From Synergistaceae bacterium (GTDB taxonomy: Bacteria; Synergistota; Synergistia; Synergistales; Synergistaceae), in NCBI GenBank assembly GCA_012513245.1, contig JAAZCN010000208.1, forward strand, positions 1 to 9,580: a stretch of 9,580 bases of DNA. Direction: 5' to 3'. The notes beneath the pieces are model-generated. The model was not told the DNA's origin and ran no database searches. It saw only the letters and a list, made by a program, of their open reading frames with translations. A program made the position numbers and the translations under genes. Positions within the stretch are counted from its first letter, which is position 1. The number at the start of each line of letters is the position of its first letter. Below, piece by piece: positions 1-7,907 of the stretch.

Positions 1-2
1 AA

Positions 3-29
3 AGGCTTACCGGGGAGGTCCACAGTTGA
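3..29 (+). CDS. 3' end of an upstream gene (partial, unidentified)
   Basis: The third reading frame is open from the window edge and gives eight residues (RLTGEVHS) before a TGA at 27-29. That stop overlaps the TTG start of the csaB-like gene (TTG 26-28, shared TTGA), a common arrangement for translationally coupled genes and the only real support for this call. The piece is far too short to identify. In related operons an envelope or glycan gene often precedes csaB, but nothing here shows that. Confidence 0.35.
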   Translation, partial: RLTGEVHS

Positions 30-1051
30 ACCGTACATACGATGTCCTTTTGGCCGGCTATTTCGGTTTTGGCAACCTGGGAGACGAACTCCTGGCAGAG
101 GCTTGTGTATGACTGCTTGAGAACAATGGAGTCTCCAGGGGGAGGATCGCTGTTCTCTCTGCTGACCCGGAAAGTACGAACGACACGCTTGGGGTGAGTG
201 CTTTTGACAGATGGAAAATATCTGAGGTACGCAAAGCTCTTAAGAATTCAAAGACTATGCTCCTTGGCGGCGGCGGTCTTTTTCAGGATCAGACTAGCCT
301 CAGATCATGTATGTACTACTGGTCTATCATCCAGATGGCCCGTTTTTGCTCTGTAAAGACATGGGCGATGGGGCAGTCATTAGGACCGCTCAATACAGCT
401 CTTGGTTCATATTTTGCTAAAAAGGCCTTCAGCAGATGTCTTTACCGAAATGTCAGGAACAGAAGCTCTCTGGGGATGCTGAACAACTGGGGGTTTTTTG
501 GCACACAGTCTCCCGATCTTGTCATGTCTCTTAAAGTCAACAGAGATTTTGAGAAGGGTGACAGGCTTTTGCTCAACCTTCGCACCGGGTATGATAAGGT
601 TTCAAGGTTGACTGTCAGTTCCGCGATAAAAACAGCGGAGGAAAGAAATCTAAGGATATCTGCCATAGCTTTTGCGGATGACGATCTTAAAGAGTTCGAG
701 AAGTACGTTTATAAAGGTACTTTAAAATTAGATCAAATCACTGTTGTAAAAAACCTGACTCAGTTTGAAGATATACTGGTAAGAAGTTGCTGTGCCATCG
801 GAATGAGGCTGCATTTCATTATTCTTGCATTTCTTGCCGGACTGCCTGCCCGTGGGGCTCCATATGATCCGAAAGTCGTCTCATTCTGCAAGGAATGGGA
901 TATTCCGGTCGTTGGATCAGCAGGAGCCGATTTTTCGTCATTGACTGAAGCAGGTATACTTGAAGAGGCAGCAGATAAAGTGGACGGGTCGTTCAAAGAG
1001 GGCCTTAGCATTGTGTTGGGAGAAACTTATGGAGATAACCAGAATAAATGA
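26..1051 (+). pseudogene. csaB: CsaB-like polysaccharide pyruvyl transferase, interrupted by an in-frame TGA
   Basis: CsaB-family enzymes add pyruvate ketals from phosphoenolpyruvate to secondary cell-wall polymers, creating the ligand for SLH-domain S-layer proteins. The N-terminal motif GYFGFGNLGDE (codons 11-21) is typical of the family and lies upstream of a TGA at codon 29 (110-112). The same frame then continues uninterrupted to 1049-1051. After the stop come the family signatures LLGGGGLFQD and, near the C-terminus, GMRLHFIILAFLAGLP followed by APYDPKV. The start is TTG 26 because GGGGAGG (12-18) lies seven bases upstream. The whole frame of 341 codons matches the usual family length, whereas the part starting at GTG 194 (285 residues) lacks the N-terminal glycine-rich loop and has no ribosome site. 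CGA to TGA (Arg to stop) is the simplest explanation. A sequencing error, true nonsense mutation or readthrough (TGAC is a leaky context) cannot be told apart here. The 3' end overlaps the next gene by 23 bases. Confidence 0.8.
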
Positions 1052-1853
1052 ACTGGAACAAATAGCCTCTGAAGTAAGGAAAGATATTGTGCGAATGGTC
1101 GGTGTCGCACGATCGGGACCCCTTGAATTCCCTCTTCTGATTTCTGACGTCCTTGTATATCTTTACTGGGAAGAGATGCTGCTTCTTGCACAGAACCCGA
1201 AGAGGAACGACAGAGATAGGTTTATCCTTGGAACGGAGGATGGCGTGCCTGTTCTCTATTGTATACTTGCGAGACGTGGATACTACGAGAGGGAAGAACT
1301 TTGGCACTACAGAAGGCTCGGGGCACTGCTCCAGACCCTGCCGGATTTCAGAAGGACACCGGGCATAGAAGCACCCTGTGTGACATCAGGGACGGAGCTG
1401 TCTATTGCTGCCCCTCTTGCCCAGTCGCTCAGTATGGACGGTCTCAGCGCAAGGGTCTTTTGTCTACTTGAAGAGCGTGAGTGCGGATGCGAGAATTTCT
1501 TTCTTGAGGCGGAAAGATGCGCGAAAAAAAATATCAAAAATATTATCGTGATCGCAGCATATAAAAAGAGAGCAGGATTTGATGCAGATGTGCTGCAGAT
1601 CAAGTGCAGAGAGCGTCTTTCCGGATACGGGTGGAGAATACTTGAAATGGATGGCAATGATTTTGCCTCGATGGAGGAGATCTTTGGCAGTCTGGATCTT
1701 GATGTACCTAAACCAACAGCCATCTTTACCTCAATAAAGAACGACAGGGGACTGTCTTTTGCAGAGAGTGGCCCTGCAAGAACGAAAAAAAGGCTGAGCA
1801 TTGAAGCGATGGACAGAGCTTTGGAAGAATTGGAGAGTAAATCAAATGGATGA
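1029..1853 (+). CDS. Degenerate transketolase N-terminal-like protein (TPP motifs lost)
   Basis: This 274-residue protein aligns along its length with the pyrophosphate-binding half of split transketolases. Scaffold matches are NPKRNDRDRFIL (56-67), PVLYCILARRGYY (74-86), a TPGIE segment (110-114) and GYGWRILEMDGNDF (199-212). The cofactor and substrate motifs are gone: SGHPG reads SGPLE (29-33), the KGH or NGH motif reads TED (69-71), the substrate GHP reads TLP (103-105), GSLGQG reads TSGTEL (119-124), and the metal-binding GDG...N reads EER (148-150) followed by KKR. A CxC pair (C152, C154) sits beside the lost GDG. The reading frame is intact and tightly coupled: it starts at ATG 1029, with GGGAGA (1018-1023) upstream, inside the csaB-like gene, and ends inside the next gene. 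Thiamine diphosphate binding and classical transketolase activity are therefore unlikely. The present function is unknown. The family call is firm, the loss of activity is inference. Confidence 0.8.
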   Translation: MEITRINELEQIASEVRKDIVRMVGVARSGPLEFPLLISDVLVYLYWEEMLLLAQNPKRNDRDRFILGTEDGVPVLYCILARRGYYEREELWHYRRLGALLQTLPDFRRTPGIEAPCVTSGTELSIAAPLAQSLSMDGLSARVFCLLEERECGCENFFLEAERCAKKNIKNIIVIAAYKKRAGFDADVLQIKCRERLSGYGWRILEMDGNDFASMEEIFGSLDLDVPKPTAIFTSIKNDRGLSFAESGPARTKKRLSIEAMDRALEELESKSNG

Positions 1854-2790
1854 CAGGTCAAAATCATGTACATGGAATGATTTTTGTGAATATCTGGCTT
1901 CGTTCGCTGAGGAAGATGATTTCGTTCTGGTTGTCCAGGAAATGGACATTGACCTTGGGCCCTTAAAGGACTTGCCGGAAGAAAAAATATTCGTATCATC
2001 TGCCTCAGATCCCAACATGATACTAAATGCCGCCGGGCTTGCGCTAAACGGCAAAAAGCCATGGATCGCAGGTGTCTCTTCCGGGATACTGAGCAGGAGC
2101 TATTCACAGATCAGGGAGTCGCTTGCGATACCTTCACTTCCGGTGAGAATAGCGGTTCCTGACGGAGGCCTTTCTTGTGGTGAGGAGGGTGCCTCCAGAA
2201 TAATGACGGAAGATCTCTCCCTTATGAGAGCTTTGCCCAATATGAGTGTGGCTGTTCCCTCTGACAGGAGTTCTGCAAGGGGAATGATCGATGCCGCGCG
2301 CAGGACAGAAGGTCCTGTTTACATAAGGCTTGGACAGACCCCTCTTTCCCAGCTGAAAGATGATCCTGATGGGGAATTCAGCTTTGGAGGCGCGAGGCTT
2401 TTGCGCGAAGGAACATCAGTTACAGTATGCACCTGCGGGATAATGGGTCATCAGGCCCTGAAGGCAGCAGATATACTTGACCAGCAGGGTATAGATATAG
2501 AGATACTCGACTGTTACAGCCTTAAGCCTTTCCCGGAACAGACTCTTCTTGCCTCCGTAAGAAGAACGGGCTGCTGTGTGGTTGCTGAGGAACACAGCTC
2601 GATAGGGGGCCTATGCGGTGCTACTGCAGAATGCCTTTCCAGTACTTATCCGGTACCTGTTAAGTTTGTTGCAATAGACGACAAGTTTGTCCACAGTGGA
2701 ACACCTGAAGAACTCAGGGAGTATTTTGGTTTGACATGGAAAGAGATAGTTAACGCCGCGGCGCAGGCATGGGCGCTCCGTAGGAGGTAA
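1846..2790 (+). CDS. Degenerate transketolase C-terminal-like protein (pyrimidine and C-terminal domains)
   Basis: This 314-residue partner corresponds to the pyrimidine-binding and C-terminal domains of split transketolases. Family segments are well kept: SQIRESLAIPSLPV (87-100), EDLSLMRALPNM (122-133), GPVYIRLG (156-163), SLKPFPEQTL (225-234) and AEEHSSIGGLCG (247-258). The active-site motif GIAEQNM, whose Glu protonates the cofactor aminopyrimidine, reads SASDPNM (52-58), replacing Glu by Asp in an altered loop. The usual aromatic stretch after it (FAVFATGRAYDQIR in typical members) reads VSSGILSRSYSQIR (77-90), without the stacking Phe. The conserved His after the GEDGATHQ-type motif is missing (GEEGASRIM, 112-120). 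ATG 1846 is preferred over the upstream TTG 1801: it has GGAG ten bases upstream and overlaps the preceding gene by eight bases, suggesting the two halves are made together as one complex. Activity as a transketolase or DXS is doubtful. The role is unknown. Confidence 0.8.
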   Translation: MDDRSKSCTWNDFCEYLASFAEEDDFVLVVQEMDIDLGPLKDLPEEKIFVSSASDPNMILNAAGLALNGKKPWIAGVSSGILSRSYSQIRESLAIPSLPVRIAVPDGGLSCGEEGASRIMTEDLSLMRALPNMSVAVPSDRSSARGMIDAARRTEGPVYIRLGQTPLSQLKDDPDGEFSFGGARLLREGTSVTVCTCGIMGHQALKAADILDQQGIDIEILDCYSLKPFPEQTLLASVRRTGCCVVAEEHSSIGGLCGATAECLSSTYPVPVKFVAIDDKFVHSGTPEELREYFGLTWKEIVNAAAQAWALRRR

Positions 2791-2800
2791 ATTTTCTGGT

Positions 2801-3496
2801 ATGGAAATAAAATTTTCCGGGGTAACAAAGATATTTCAGCCCGATATAATAGCTTTGGAAGATATATATATGCAGGTGGAAAAGGGAGAGTTTGTCTATC
2901 TTGTCGGCGAGACAGGATCAGGTAAAACAACTCTGATGCGCTGCATTACGCGCGAAGTGATCCCTACGAGGGGACAGATAAGCGTAGGAGGCAACCTTCT
3001 CAGAAAGATAAACAGATTTGACCTGGCCCTTTTCAGAAGAGACATAGGAGTTGTCTTTCAAAGCTTCCTTCTTCTTCCTAACCTCACTGCATTTGAGAAT
3101 GTTGCCTTTGTTCTCGAAGTAATGGGGCTTCCTCCGCGAGAAATAACAGAGAGAGTTTCTGAGGTCCTTAAGCTTGTAGGGATCTGGCGGCGGAGGAATT
3201 TATACCCGCCTCAGCTTTCCGGAGGAGAACAGCAGCGTCTGGCAATAGCTAGATCTATAGTAAACGGGCCGTCACTCCTGATCGCAGATGAACCTACAGG
3301 AAACCTCGATACCCATACCGCTGATGAAATAATGCAGCTGGTACAGGGAATAAACGCAGCAGGAACAACTGTTATGATGGCGACACATAACCAGTACCTT
3401 GTAGACACATACCGGCACAGGGTAATAGAGATACACAGGGGACGCATCGTAAGGGACGAAGAGCAGGGGAGGTATGAACTTCATGGCGGCTGTTAG
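2801..3496 (+). CDS. ftsE: Cell division ATP-binding protein FtsE
   Basis: FtsE is the cytoplasmic ATPase of the FtsEX complex, which transmits ATP-driven changes through FtsX to periplasmic murein hydrolases at the division site. All nucleotide-binding motifs are present in the 231 residues: Walker A GETGSGKTT (36-44), Q-loop Q87 in VVFQSF, ABC signature LSGGEQQR (139-146), Walker B LLIADEP (159-165) and the switch His196 in ATHN. The length matches the family. Identity as FtsE rather than a general ABC ATPase rests on sequence style plus the ftsX gene overlapping its 3' end. The start ATG lies 12 bases after AGGAGGT (2782-2788), a slightly long spacing, and the motif overlaps the stop of the preceding gene. 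No other in-frame start fits. Confidence 0.95.
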   Translation: MEIKFSGVTKIFQPDIIALEDIYMQVEKGEFVYLVGETGSGKTTLMRCITREVIPTRGQISVGGNLLRKINRFDLALFRRDIGVVFQSFLLLPNLTAFENVAFVLEVMGLPPREITERVSEVLKLVGIWRRRNLYPPQLSGGEQQRLAIARSIVNGPSLLIADEPTGNLDTHTADEIMQLVQGINAAGTTVMMATHNQYLVDTYRHRVIEIHRGRIVRDEEQGRYELHGGC

Positions 3497-4367
3497 GTAT
3501 GCTTGCAGGGATGGATGGAGGCTTATCGTTCGCCATTGGGGCATGAGCCTGCTGACGATATTCACAGCAATGTCTGTCTTTTTCATAATAGGAGCCAGTA
3601 CACTGTTCGTACTTAATGTAAGAAACATAGTAAGTTCACTTGAAAACCAGATGACGATACAGGTTTACCTCAAACCTAAAGCTGACGTCAAAGCTGTGGA
3701 GAAAGCTGTTAAAGCGCTCCCTTCTGTCAAAGAGACGAAGCTTATAACAAAAGATATGGCGCTTGAACGTCTTCGCTCAAGGATAGGAGAACAGGCAAAA
3801 GCTGTAATGTTGCTGGGAGAGAACCCCTTGCCGGAAAGCATCGAGATCAAGGTGAGAAAGGCTTCAGAAGTAGCGGAAACAGCGCGTTTGCTTGTCGCTG
3901 TGCCCGAGATAGAGGATATTGTTTACGCGGGACGTGTCGCCGAGAAGCTCACGAGGGTATCCGGCTTTGTTGAAAAGTTCTCGATCGTGATGCTGCTGGT
4001 AGCAATTGCGGCAAGCGGGGTCGTCCTTTTTAACACCATAAGGATCTCGGTATATTCAAGGGAAGAAGAGATAGGTGTAATGATGATGGTAGGAGCTACC
4101 TCGACCTATGTGACTCTACCCTTTGTCATTCAGGGTTTTATTCTTGGTCTTACAGGAGCTTTTTTGGCATCCCTCCTGCTCGGAGGTACTTACTATGCCG
4201 CTGTGACAAGATTGAAAGACATGCTCCCTTTCATACCGTTTATTGAATCTACAAAACTTACAGGCAAACTAGCGTTTATGCTCATATGCTGCGGTGCAAC
4301 AGTGAGCCTCATATCAAGTCTTATGGCTGTGGAAAAATTTATCAGGAAAGCGTCAAAACCGCTTTAA
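3483..4367 (+). CDS. ftsX: Cell division permease-like protein FtsX
   Basis: FtsX is the membrane partner of FtsE, and its large external loop contacts the wall hydrolase or its activator. The 294-residue protein has the expected shape: a short cytoplasmic N-terminus, TM1 at about 22-45, an extracytoplasmic domain at about 46-165, TM2 about 167-189, TM3 about 209-241 and TM4 about 263-285. The cytoplasmic segment REEEIGVMMMVGAT between TM2 and TM3 is typical of FtsX. ATG 3483 is chosen because GGGGAGG ends ten bases upstream, whereas the in-frame ATG at 3474 is only one base from that site. Using 3474 would add three residues. Either start lies inside ftsE, implying translational coupling. 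Confidence 0.93.
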   Translation: MAAVRYACRDGWRLIVRHWGMSLLTIFTAMSVFFIIGASTLFVLNVRNIVSSLENQMTIQVYLKPKADVKAVEKAVKALPSVKETKLITKDMALERLRSRIGEQAKAVMLLGENPLPESIEIKVRKASEVAETARLLVAVPEIEDIVYAGRVAEKLTRVSGFVEKFSIVMLLVAIAASGVVLFNTIRISVYSREEEIGVMMMVGATSTYVTLPFVIQGFILGLTGAFLASLLLGGTYYAAVTRLKDMLPFIPFIESTKLTGKLAFMLICCGATVSLISSLMAVEKFIRKASKPL

Positions 4368-4388
4368 CGAATCTGCCGGAGGGTAAAA

Positions 4389-5603
4389 ATGAATTTGTAC
4401 TGTAAAAGGATTGCCAGTATTCTAATGGTCTTTTTTCTGACAACATCTCTCCTTCTCTTTTTTACAGGAGGACATATTTCTGCTGCCGAAAAAAAAGAAG
4501 ATGACATAGACAGTCAGATCCAAAAACAGGAAGAAGAGTATCAGAGAATACAAAAACGTATCTCAACTACAAAGAAAAAACTCTCTGAAACAACTAAAAA
4601 GGAAAGGACAGTTACCCAGCAAATAGAGGTGCTTAGCCAAAAAATAACGATAACACAGCAGAAGGTAAGTGTAGTTACCCTAAAAGTAAAAAAGATCCAA
4701 CGGAATATCGTGAAACTTTCTAACGAAATAGTTAATAAAAACAAAAAGATAGCAGAGGTAGAAGAACTTTTAAAACTTCGCCTCGTCTCTATTTATAAGT
4801 ACGGCGGCGTTACTGACTTTAACCTTTTGCTCTCGTCGCAGGGAGCGGAAGATGCGATGGCAAACTCTTATCTGCTTGCTAAGATCGCAGAGCAAGACCA
4901 GCAGCTCATTACAGAACTTAAATTTCAGAAACAGAAGCTGAACGAGACTCAGGAACAGCTCAAGGTTCAAAAGTTAAGCCTTGAATCACACGGCAAAGAA
5001 CTAAAGACGCAGACTCATGAGCTTAAAGGGGCGGCGAATGAGAGAAATTCGATACTTGCAAGAGTTCGCAAAGATAAAGACCTATATATGGCTCAGCATA
5101 ATGAGCTTTTGAGGGCATCAAAAGAACTCCAGGCGACAGTAAAAAGATTGCTTACAGAAAAAAGAAAGCTGGCTGCAAAGAAAAATCCCGGAAAACCACA
5201 GACAGTCTACTACAGAGGCGGAAGGCTTGCCTGGCCGGTACAGGGCACTATCACGAGCACGTTTGGAACAAGGATACATCCAATATTTAAAACTAAAATA
5301 ACCCACACAGGGCTTGATATCAGTGCGCCTAAGGGTACTCCGGTCAAAGCGGCAGATACAGGAGAAGTACTTTTTACCGGATGGCTGAGCGGCTACGGCC
5401 ATGTTGTAATTCTTGACCACGGAGGGAACCTTACAACTGTTTATGCTCATCTTTCGAGGATCGAATGTACAGAAGGTGCAAAGGTCAACAGGGGCGGTCT
5501 TATCGGAAGGGTCGGATCCACGGGGGTCGCTACCGGAAACCATCTCCATTTTGAAACCAGGGTAAATGGAGACGCGGTCAACCCAATGAGATACCTGCAG
5601 TAA
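4389..5603 (+). CDS. envC: Secreted coiled-coil M23 (LytM) peptidase, EnvC-like
   Basis: This is the probable periplasmic partner of FtsEX. The 404 residues begin with a signal peptide or anchor (basic CKR, hydrophobic 9-26, likely cleavage near ISA-A at 30-33). A long Lys/Glu/Gln-rich coiled coil follows (about 38-262), with a break around YKYGGVTDFNLLLSS (136-150), typical of EnvC and PcsB-like proteins. The C-terminal M23 domain is at about 280-404. Its zinc ligands H306 and D310 (HTGLD) and H387 (HLHFE) are present, as are the catalytic histidines H354 (YAHLS) and H385. In E. coli EnvC the M23 site is degenerate and it acts by activating amidases. Here the intact site predicts direct cutting of peptidoglycan cross-bridges. 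GGAGGG lies five bases before the ATG. The gene follows ftsX by 21 bases and precedes ctpA. Confidence 0.9.
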   Translation: MNLYCKRIASILMVFFLTTSLLLFFTGGHISAAEKKEDDIDSQIQKQEEEYQRIQKRISTTKKKLSETTKKERTVTQQIEVLSQKITITQQKVSVVTLKVKKIQRNIVKLSNEIVNKNKKIAEVEELLKLRLVSIYKYGGVTDFNLLLSSQGAEDAMANSYLLAKIAEQDQQLITELKFQKQKLNETQEQLKVQKLSLESHGKELKTQTHELKGAANERNSILARVRKDKDLYMAQHNELLRASKELQATVKRLLTEKRKLAAKKNPGKPQTVYYRGGRLAWPVQGTITSTFGTRIHPIFKTKITHTGLDISAPKGTPVKAADTGEVLFTGWLSGYGHVVILDHGGNLTTVYAHLSRIECTEGAKVNRGGLIGRVGSTGVATGNHLHFETRVNGDAVNPMRYLQ

Positions 5604-5643
5604 TATTTTTGCTTATAAGCGCAAAGAAAGGTTAGTGGTCTTC

Positions 5644-6852
5644 ATGTTTAATAAATACAGAGATATCGCTTTTGGCGTTGTTTTAGGTCTGATGGTAGCT
5701 GCAGGTATATATATGACTCCCCCGGCGATCAGCGCCGACTGGCCAAAGGGACTTCCATTTTCGCCCCAGCAGCTTGCGATAATCAAACAGACCAAGATGG
5801 CTCTTGAGACGTACCAGGTCGACGGTGACAAAAAAAACACTATTGATGACACAAAGATGTATTACGGGGCCATGAAAGGTCTGGTCAGCTCTGTAGGCGA
5901 CCCATTCACACGTTTTGTGGAGCCCAAAGAGCTGGAGGAAGAGAACCTTGAGATGGAGGGCGAGTACGGAGGTCTTGGGATATACATCACCTCACGTGAC
6001 GGAAGAACTATCGTTATCGCGCCTATAGAGAACACACCTGCAGACAGGGTAGGCCTGAAGCCTCTGGATGAGATAGTTAAGGTCGATGATAAGAACGTCA
6101 TAGGTATGACAAGTGACGAAGTTGTCAAATTTTTGAGAGGTCCTGCAGGAAAACCGGTCAAGATCGGTGTCAGACGAAAAAATGAAGAAAAATTACTGGA
6201 ATTCAACATAGTGAGAGAAATAATAAAGATAAAAACTGTCAGGCTGGAAATGCTAGGCGGACGAATAGCATACATAAAGATAAATCAGTTCAACCTGAAG
6301 ACAGACGGTGAGCTTGAGGCGATCATAAAGTCTGCCAAAGCAAAAAAAGCCACAGGTATTCTGCTGGACCTCAGAAATAACCCCGGAGGCCTTCTTAACT
6401 CCTGTGTGGATGTAACGTCGCAGTTCATAAACGGCGGTGTCGTAGTAGGGATGAAGGGCCGTTTTGAAAAGGCGAATGACATTCTGTACGCTGTTGAGGG
6501 AAGGGCGACCAAACTGCCTGTTGTAGCTCTGGTAAATGAAGGAAGCGCGAGTGCTGCCGAAATACTGGCAGGGGCCCTGAAAGATCACAAAAGGGCAACT
6601 ATAGTAGGGACCAAGACATTTGGTAAAGGTTCGGTACAATCTCTCTTCAACCTGCCTGACAACTCCGGCATATACATTACGATCGCACGCTACACGACAC
6701 CTTCCGGATTCGTTATTGATCACAAGGGTCTTGAGCCCAATGTCAAGGTACAGGGCGAGATAACAAAAGAAAAAGCGAACGATAAGCAGCTAGGGAAAGG
6801 ACTTGCATTACTGCGCAAAGAAATCGCAACAAAGACAAAAAAAGCTAAGTAG
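5644..6852 (+). CDS. ctpA: Carboxyl-terminal processing protease, S41A family (CtpA)
   Basis: S41A proteases clip C-termini of envelope proteins in the periplasm and, in several bacteria, control levels of wall hydrolases. The 402-residue protein has an N-terminal hydrophobic segment (about 8-26) that ends in AISA, so it is either anchored or cleaved. A PDZ domain follows at about 105-178 (YGGLGIYITS start, NTPADRVGLKPLDEI core), then the protease core with LDLRNNPGGLL. The catalytic Ser303 lies in NEGSASAAEI and Lys328 in TKTFGKGSVQ, at the 25-residue spacing seen in the family. The Lys-rich tail is short. The start is uncertain: ATG 5644 is preferred although AAAGG is 12 bases upstream. GTG 5635 would add three residues but leaves only three bases of spacing. 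The 40-base gap before it is the largest in the operon and shows no clear promoter. Confidence 0.93.
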   Translation: MFNKYRDIAFGVVLGLMVAAGIYMTPPAISADWPKGLPFSPQQLAIIKQTKMALETYQVDGDKKNTIDDTKMYYGAMKGLVSSVGDPFTRFVEPKELEEENLEMEGEYGGLGIYITSRDGRTIVIAPIENTPADRVGLKPLDEIVKVDDKNVIGMTSDEVVKFLRGPAGKPVKIGVRRKNEEKLLEFNIVREIIKIKTVRLEMLGGRIAYIKINQFNLKTDGELEAIIKSAKAKKATGILLDLRNNPGGLLNSCVDVTSQFINGGVVVGMKGRFEKANDILYAVEGRATKLPVVALVNEGSASAAEILAGALKDHKRATIVGTKTFGKGSVQSLFNLPDNSGIYITIARYTTPSGFVIDHKGLEPNVKVQGEITKEKANDKQLGKGLALLRKEIATKTKKAK

Positions 6853-6866
6853 AAAAGGTAGATCGG

Positions 6867-7907
6867 ATGGGACGCCACTACAAACGCAAAAAGAGCCTTA
6901 TCCTTGGTATTATCAAACTGACCTTAATTATAGTTCTATCGTTTGCGTTGCTCTTTGTCTTTTGCAGGCTCCACCCTGAAAAATTCTCTCCCTCTATAGT
7001 GAGCAGGGCAGAGAGCATTTCTGCCACTTCGGATAGATTGAGATCAAAAGCCTTTTCTCTGTTTAAAGAAGACAAAGACGATTTAAAAGTGACATCAGAC
7101 AATAAACTTCAAAAAGAAGAAAAAGAAGACAAAGAAGAAAAAGAGAGATTTTCGATCGTCAGTAAAGACATAACAGCTAAAAATGAAAACTTCTACGCAG
7201 AGGTCACGGATAAGAGGCCTATCCTTGCGATAGTTGTGGACGATGGGGGAAATTCCCTGGAAATGGCCAGACAAGTTGCATCACTGGAACTCCCCCTCAC
7301 TTGGGCAATACTTCCATACACAAGATACGCGGGTGAAACCTCATCCATGGCGGACGACGCCGGTATACCCTATTTACTGCATCTGCCCATGCAGGCAGAG
7401 ATAGACAAGGATCCTAAAGAATACCTGGTCGGTGAGGGAATGGATCGGAACAGGATAAGAGATGTCACTATCAAAGCCCTTGATTCTCTTCCTTCGCCTA
7501 TAGGCATAAATAACCACAGGGGTTCACTTGCAACCTCGCAAAGGGACATAATGGTCCCTGTAATCGATGTTCTTAAAGAGAGGGAACTGTTGTTTCTGGA
7601 CAGCAGAACGTCCGGAAAAAGTGTCGCTTATGAAACAGCCAAAGCCGCAGGTATAAGGTCGTTAAAGAACCAGGCATTCCTTGACGGAACGCCCGACAAG
7701 GATGTAATAAGAGCAAGATTCGACCAGGTGGTAAAAATGACACTACAGAGAGGGAATATGATAGCGATCTGCCATTTTAGACCGGCGACCATTCCCTTTC
7801 TTGAAAAGCTGAATAAGGAATATATGGAACTTCCTGTACTGCTTGTCACACTTCCGGAGATGGCTGAAATACTGAAAGAAAAAGAGGATGATGAAGAAAA
7901 ACAATGA
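6867..7907 (+). CDS. yibQ: Divergent polysaccharide deacetylase, YibQ family
   Basis: This is a 346-residue membrane-anchored protein of the YibQ/DUF610 family, a divergent branch of the NodB-like polysaccharide deacetylases. In E. coli yibQ lies next to envC, and the same neighbourhood occurs here. A basic N-terminus and one transmembrane helix (about 11-33) are followed by a charged linker with a Lys/Glu/Asp-rich run at about 67-94 and then the catalytic-type domain (about 117-340). Candidate metal and active-site residues are D125-D126 in VVDDGG, H172 in LLHLPMQ, H217 in NNHRGS, D245 in LDSRTS and H303 in ICHFRP. Substrate and activity of this family are not well established, and a role on envelope glycans is inferred from fold and neighbours. 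An AGAAAAGG site precedes the ATG. The stop overlaps the purA-like start (ATGA, 7904-7907). Confidence 0.88.
   Translation: MGRHYKRKKSLILGIIKLTLIIVLSFALLFVFCRLHPEKFSPSIVSRAESISATSDRLRSKAFSLFKEDKDDLKVTSDNKLQKEEKEDKEEKERFSIVSKDITAKNENFYAEVTDKRPILAIVVDDGGNSLEMARQVASLELPLTWAILPYTRYAGETSSMADDAGIPYLLHLPMQAEIDKDPKEYLVGEGMDRNRIRDVTIKALDSLPSPIGINNHRGSLATSQRDIMVPVIDVLKERELLFLDSRTSGKSVAYETAKAAGIRSLKNQAFLDGTPDKDVIRARFDQVVKMTLQRGNMIAICHFRPATIPFLEKLNKEYMELPVLLVTLPEMAEILKEKEDDEEKQ

Noticed and set aside
126..197. Small ORF starting at ATG 126 and ending at a TGA overlapping GTG 194, considered as a coupling peptide for restart of csaB
   Set aside because: It has no ribosome site, its translation is low-complexity and unlike any known leader, and the main csaB frame is continuous apart from one TGA.
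1524..1531. Run of eight A bases in the transketolase-like gene (another run of eight starts near 4489 in the M23 gene), considered as slippage or phase-variation sites
   Set aside because: Such runs are common in Lys-rich coding sequence of this composition, and both frames are intact around them.
1307..2107. Long minus-strand open frame opposite the transketolase-like genes
   Set aside because: It is antisense to two genes with clear family similarity, its translation resembles no family, and no ribosome site was noticed. It is a shadow frame, like the other minus-strand frames in the window.
5608..5625. Palindrome GCTTATAAGC and an overlapping TTTGC/GCAAA hairpin in the gap before ctpA, considered as terminator or operator
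   Set aside because: The stem is only five base pairs, no T-run follows, and no promoter is visible nearby. It is probably chance in a 40-base gap.
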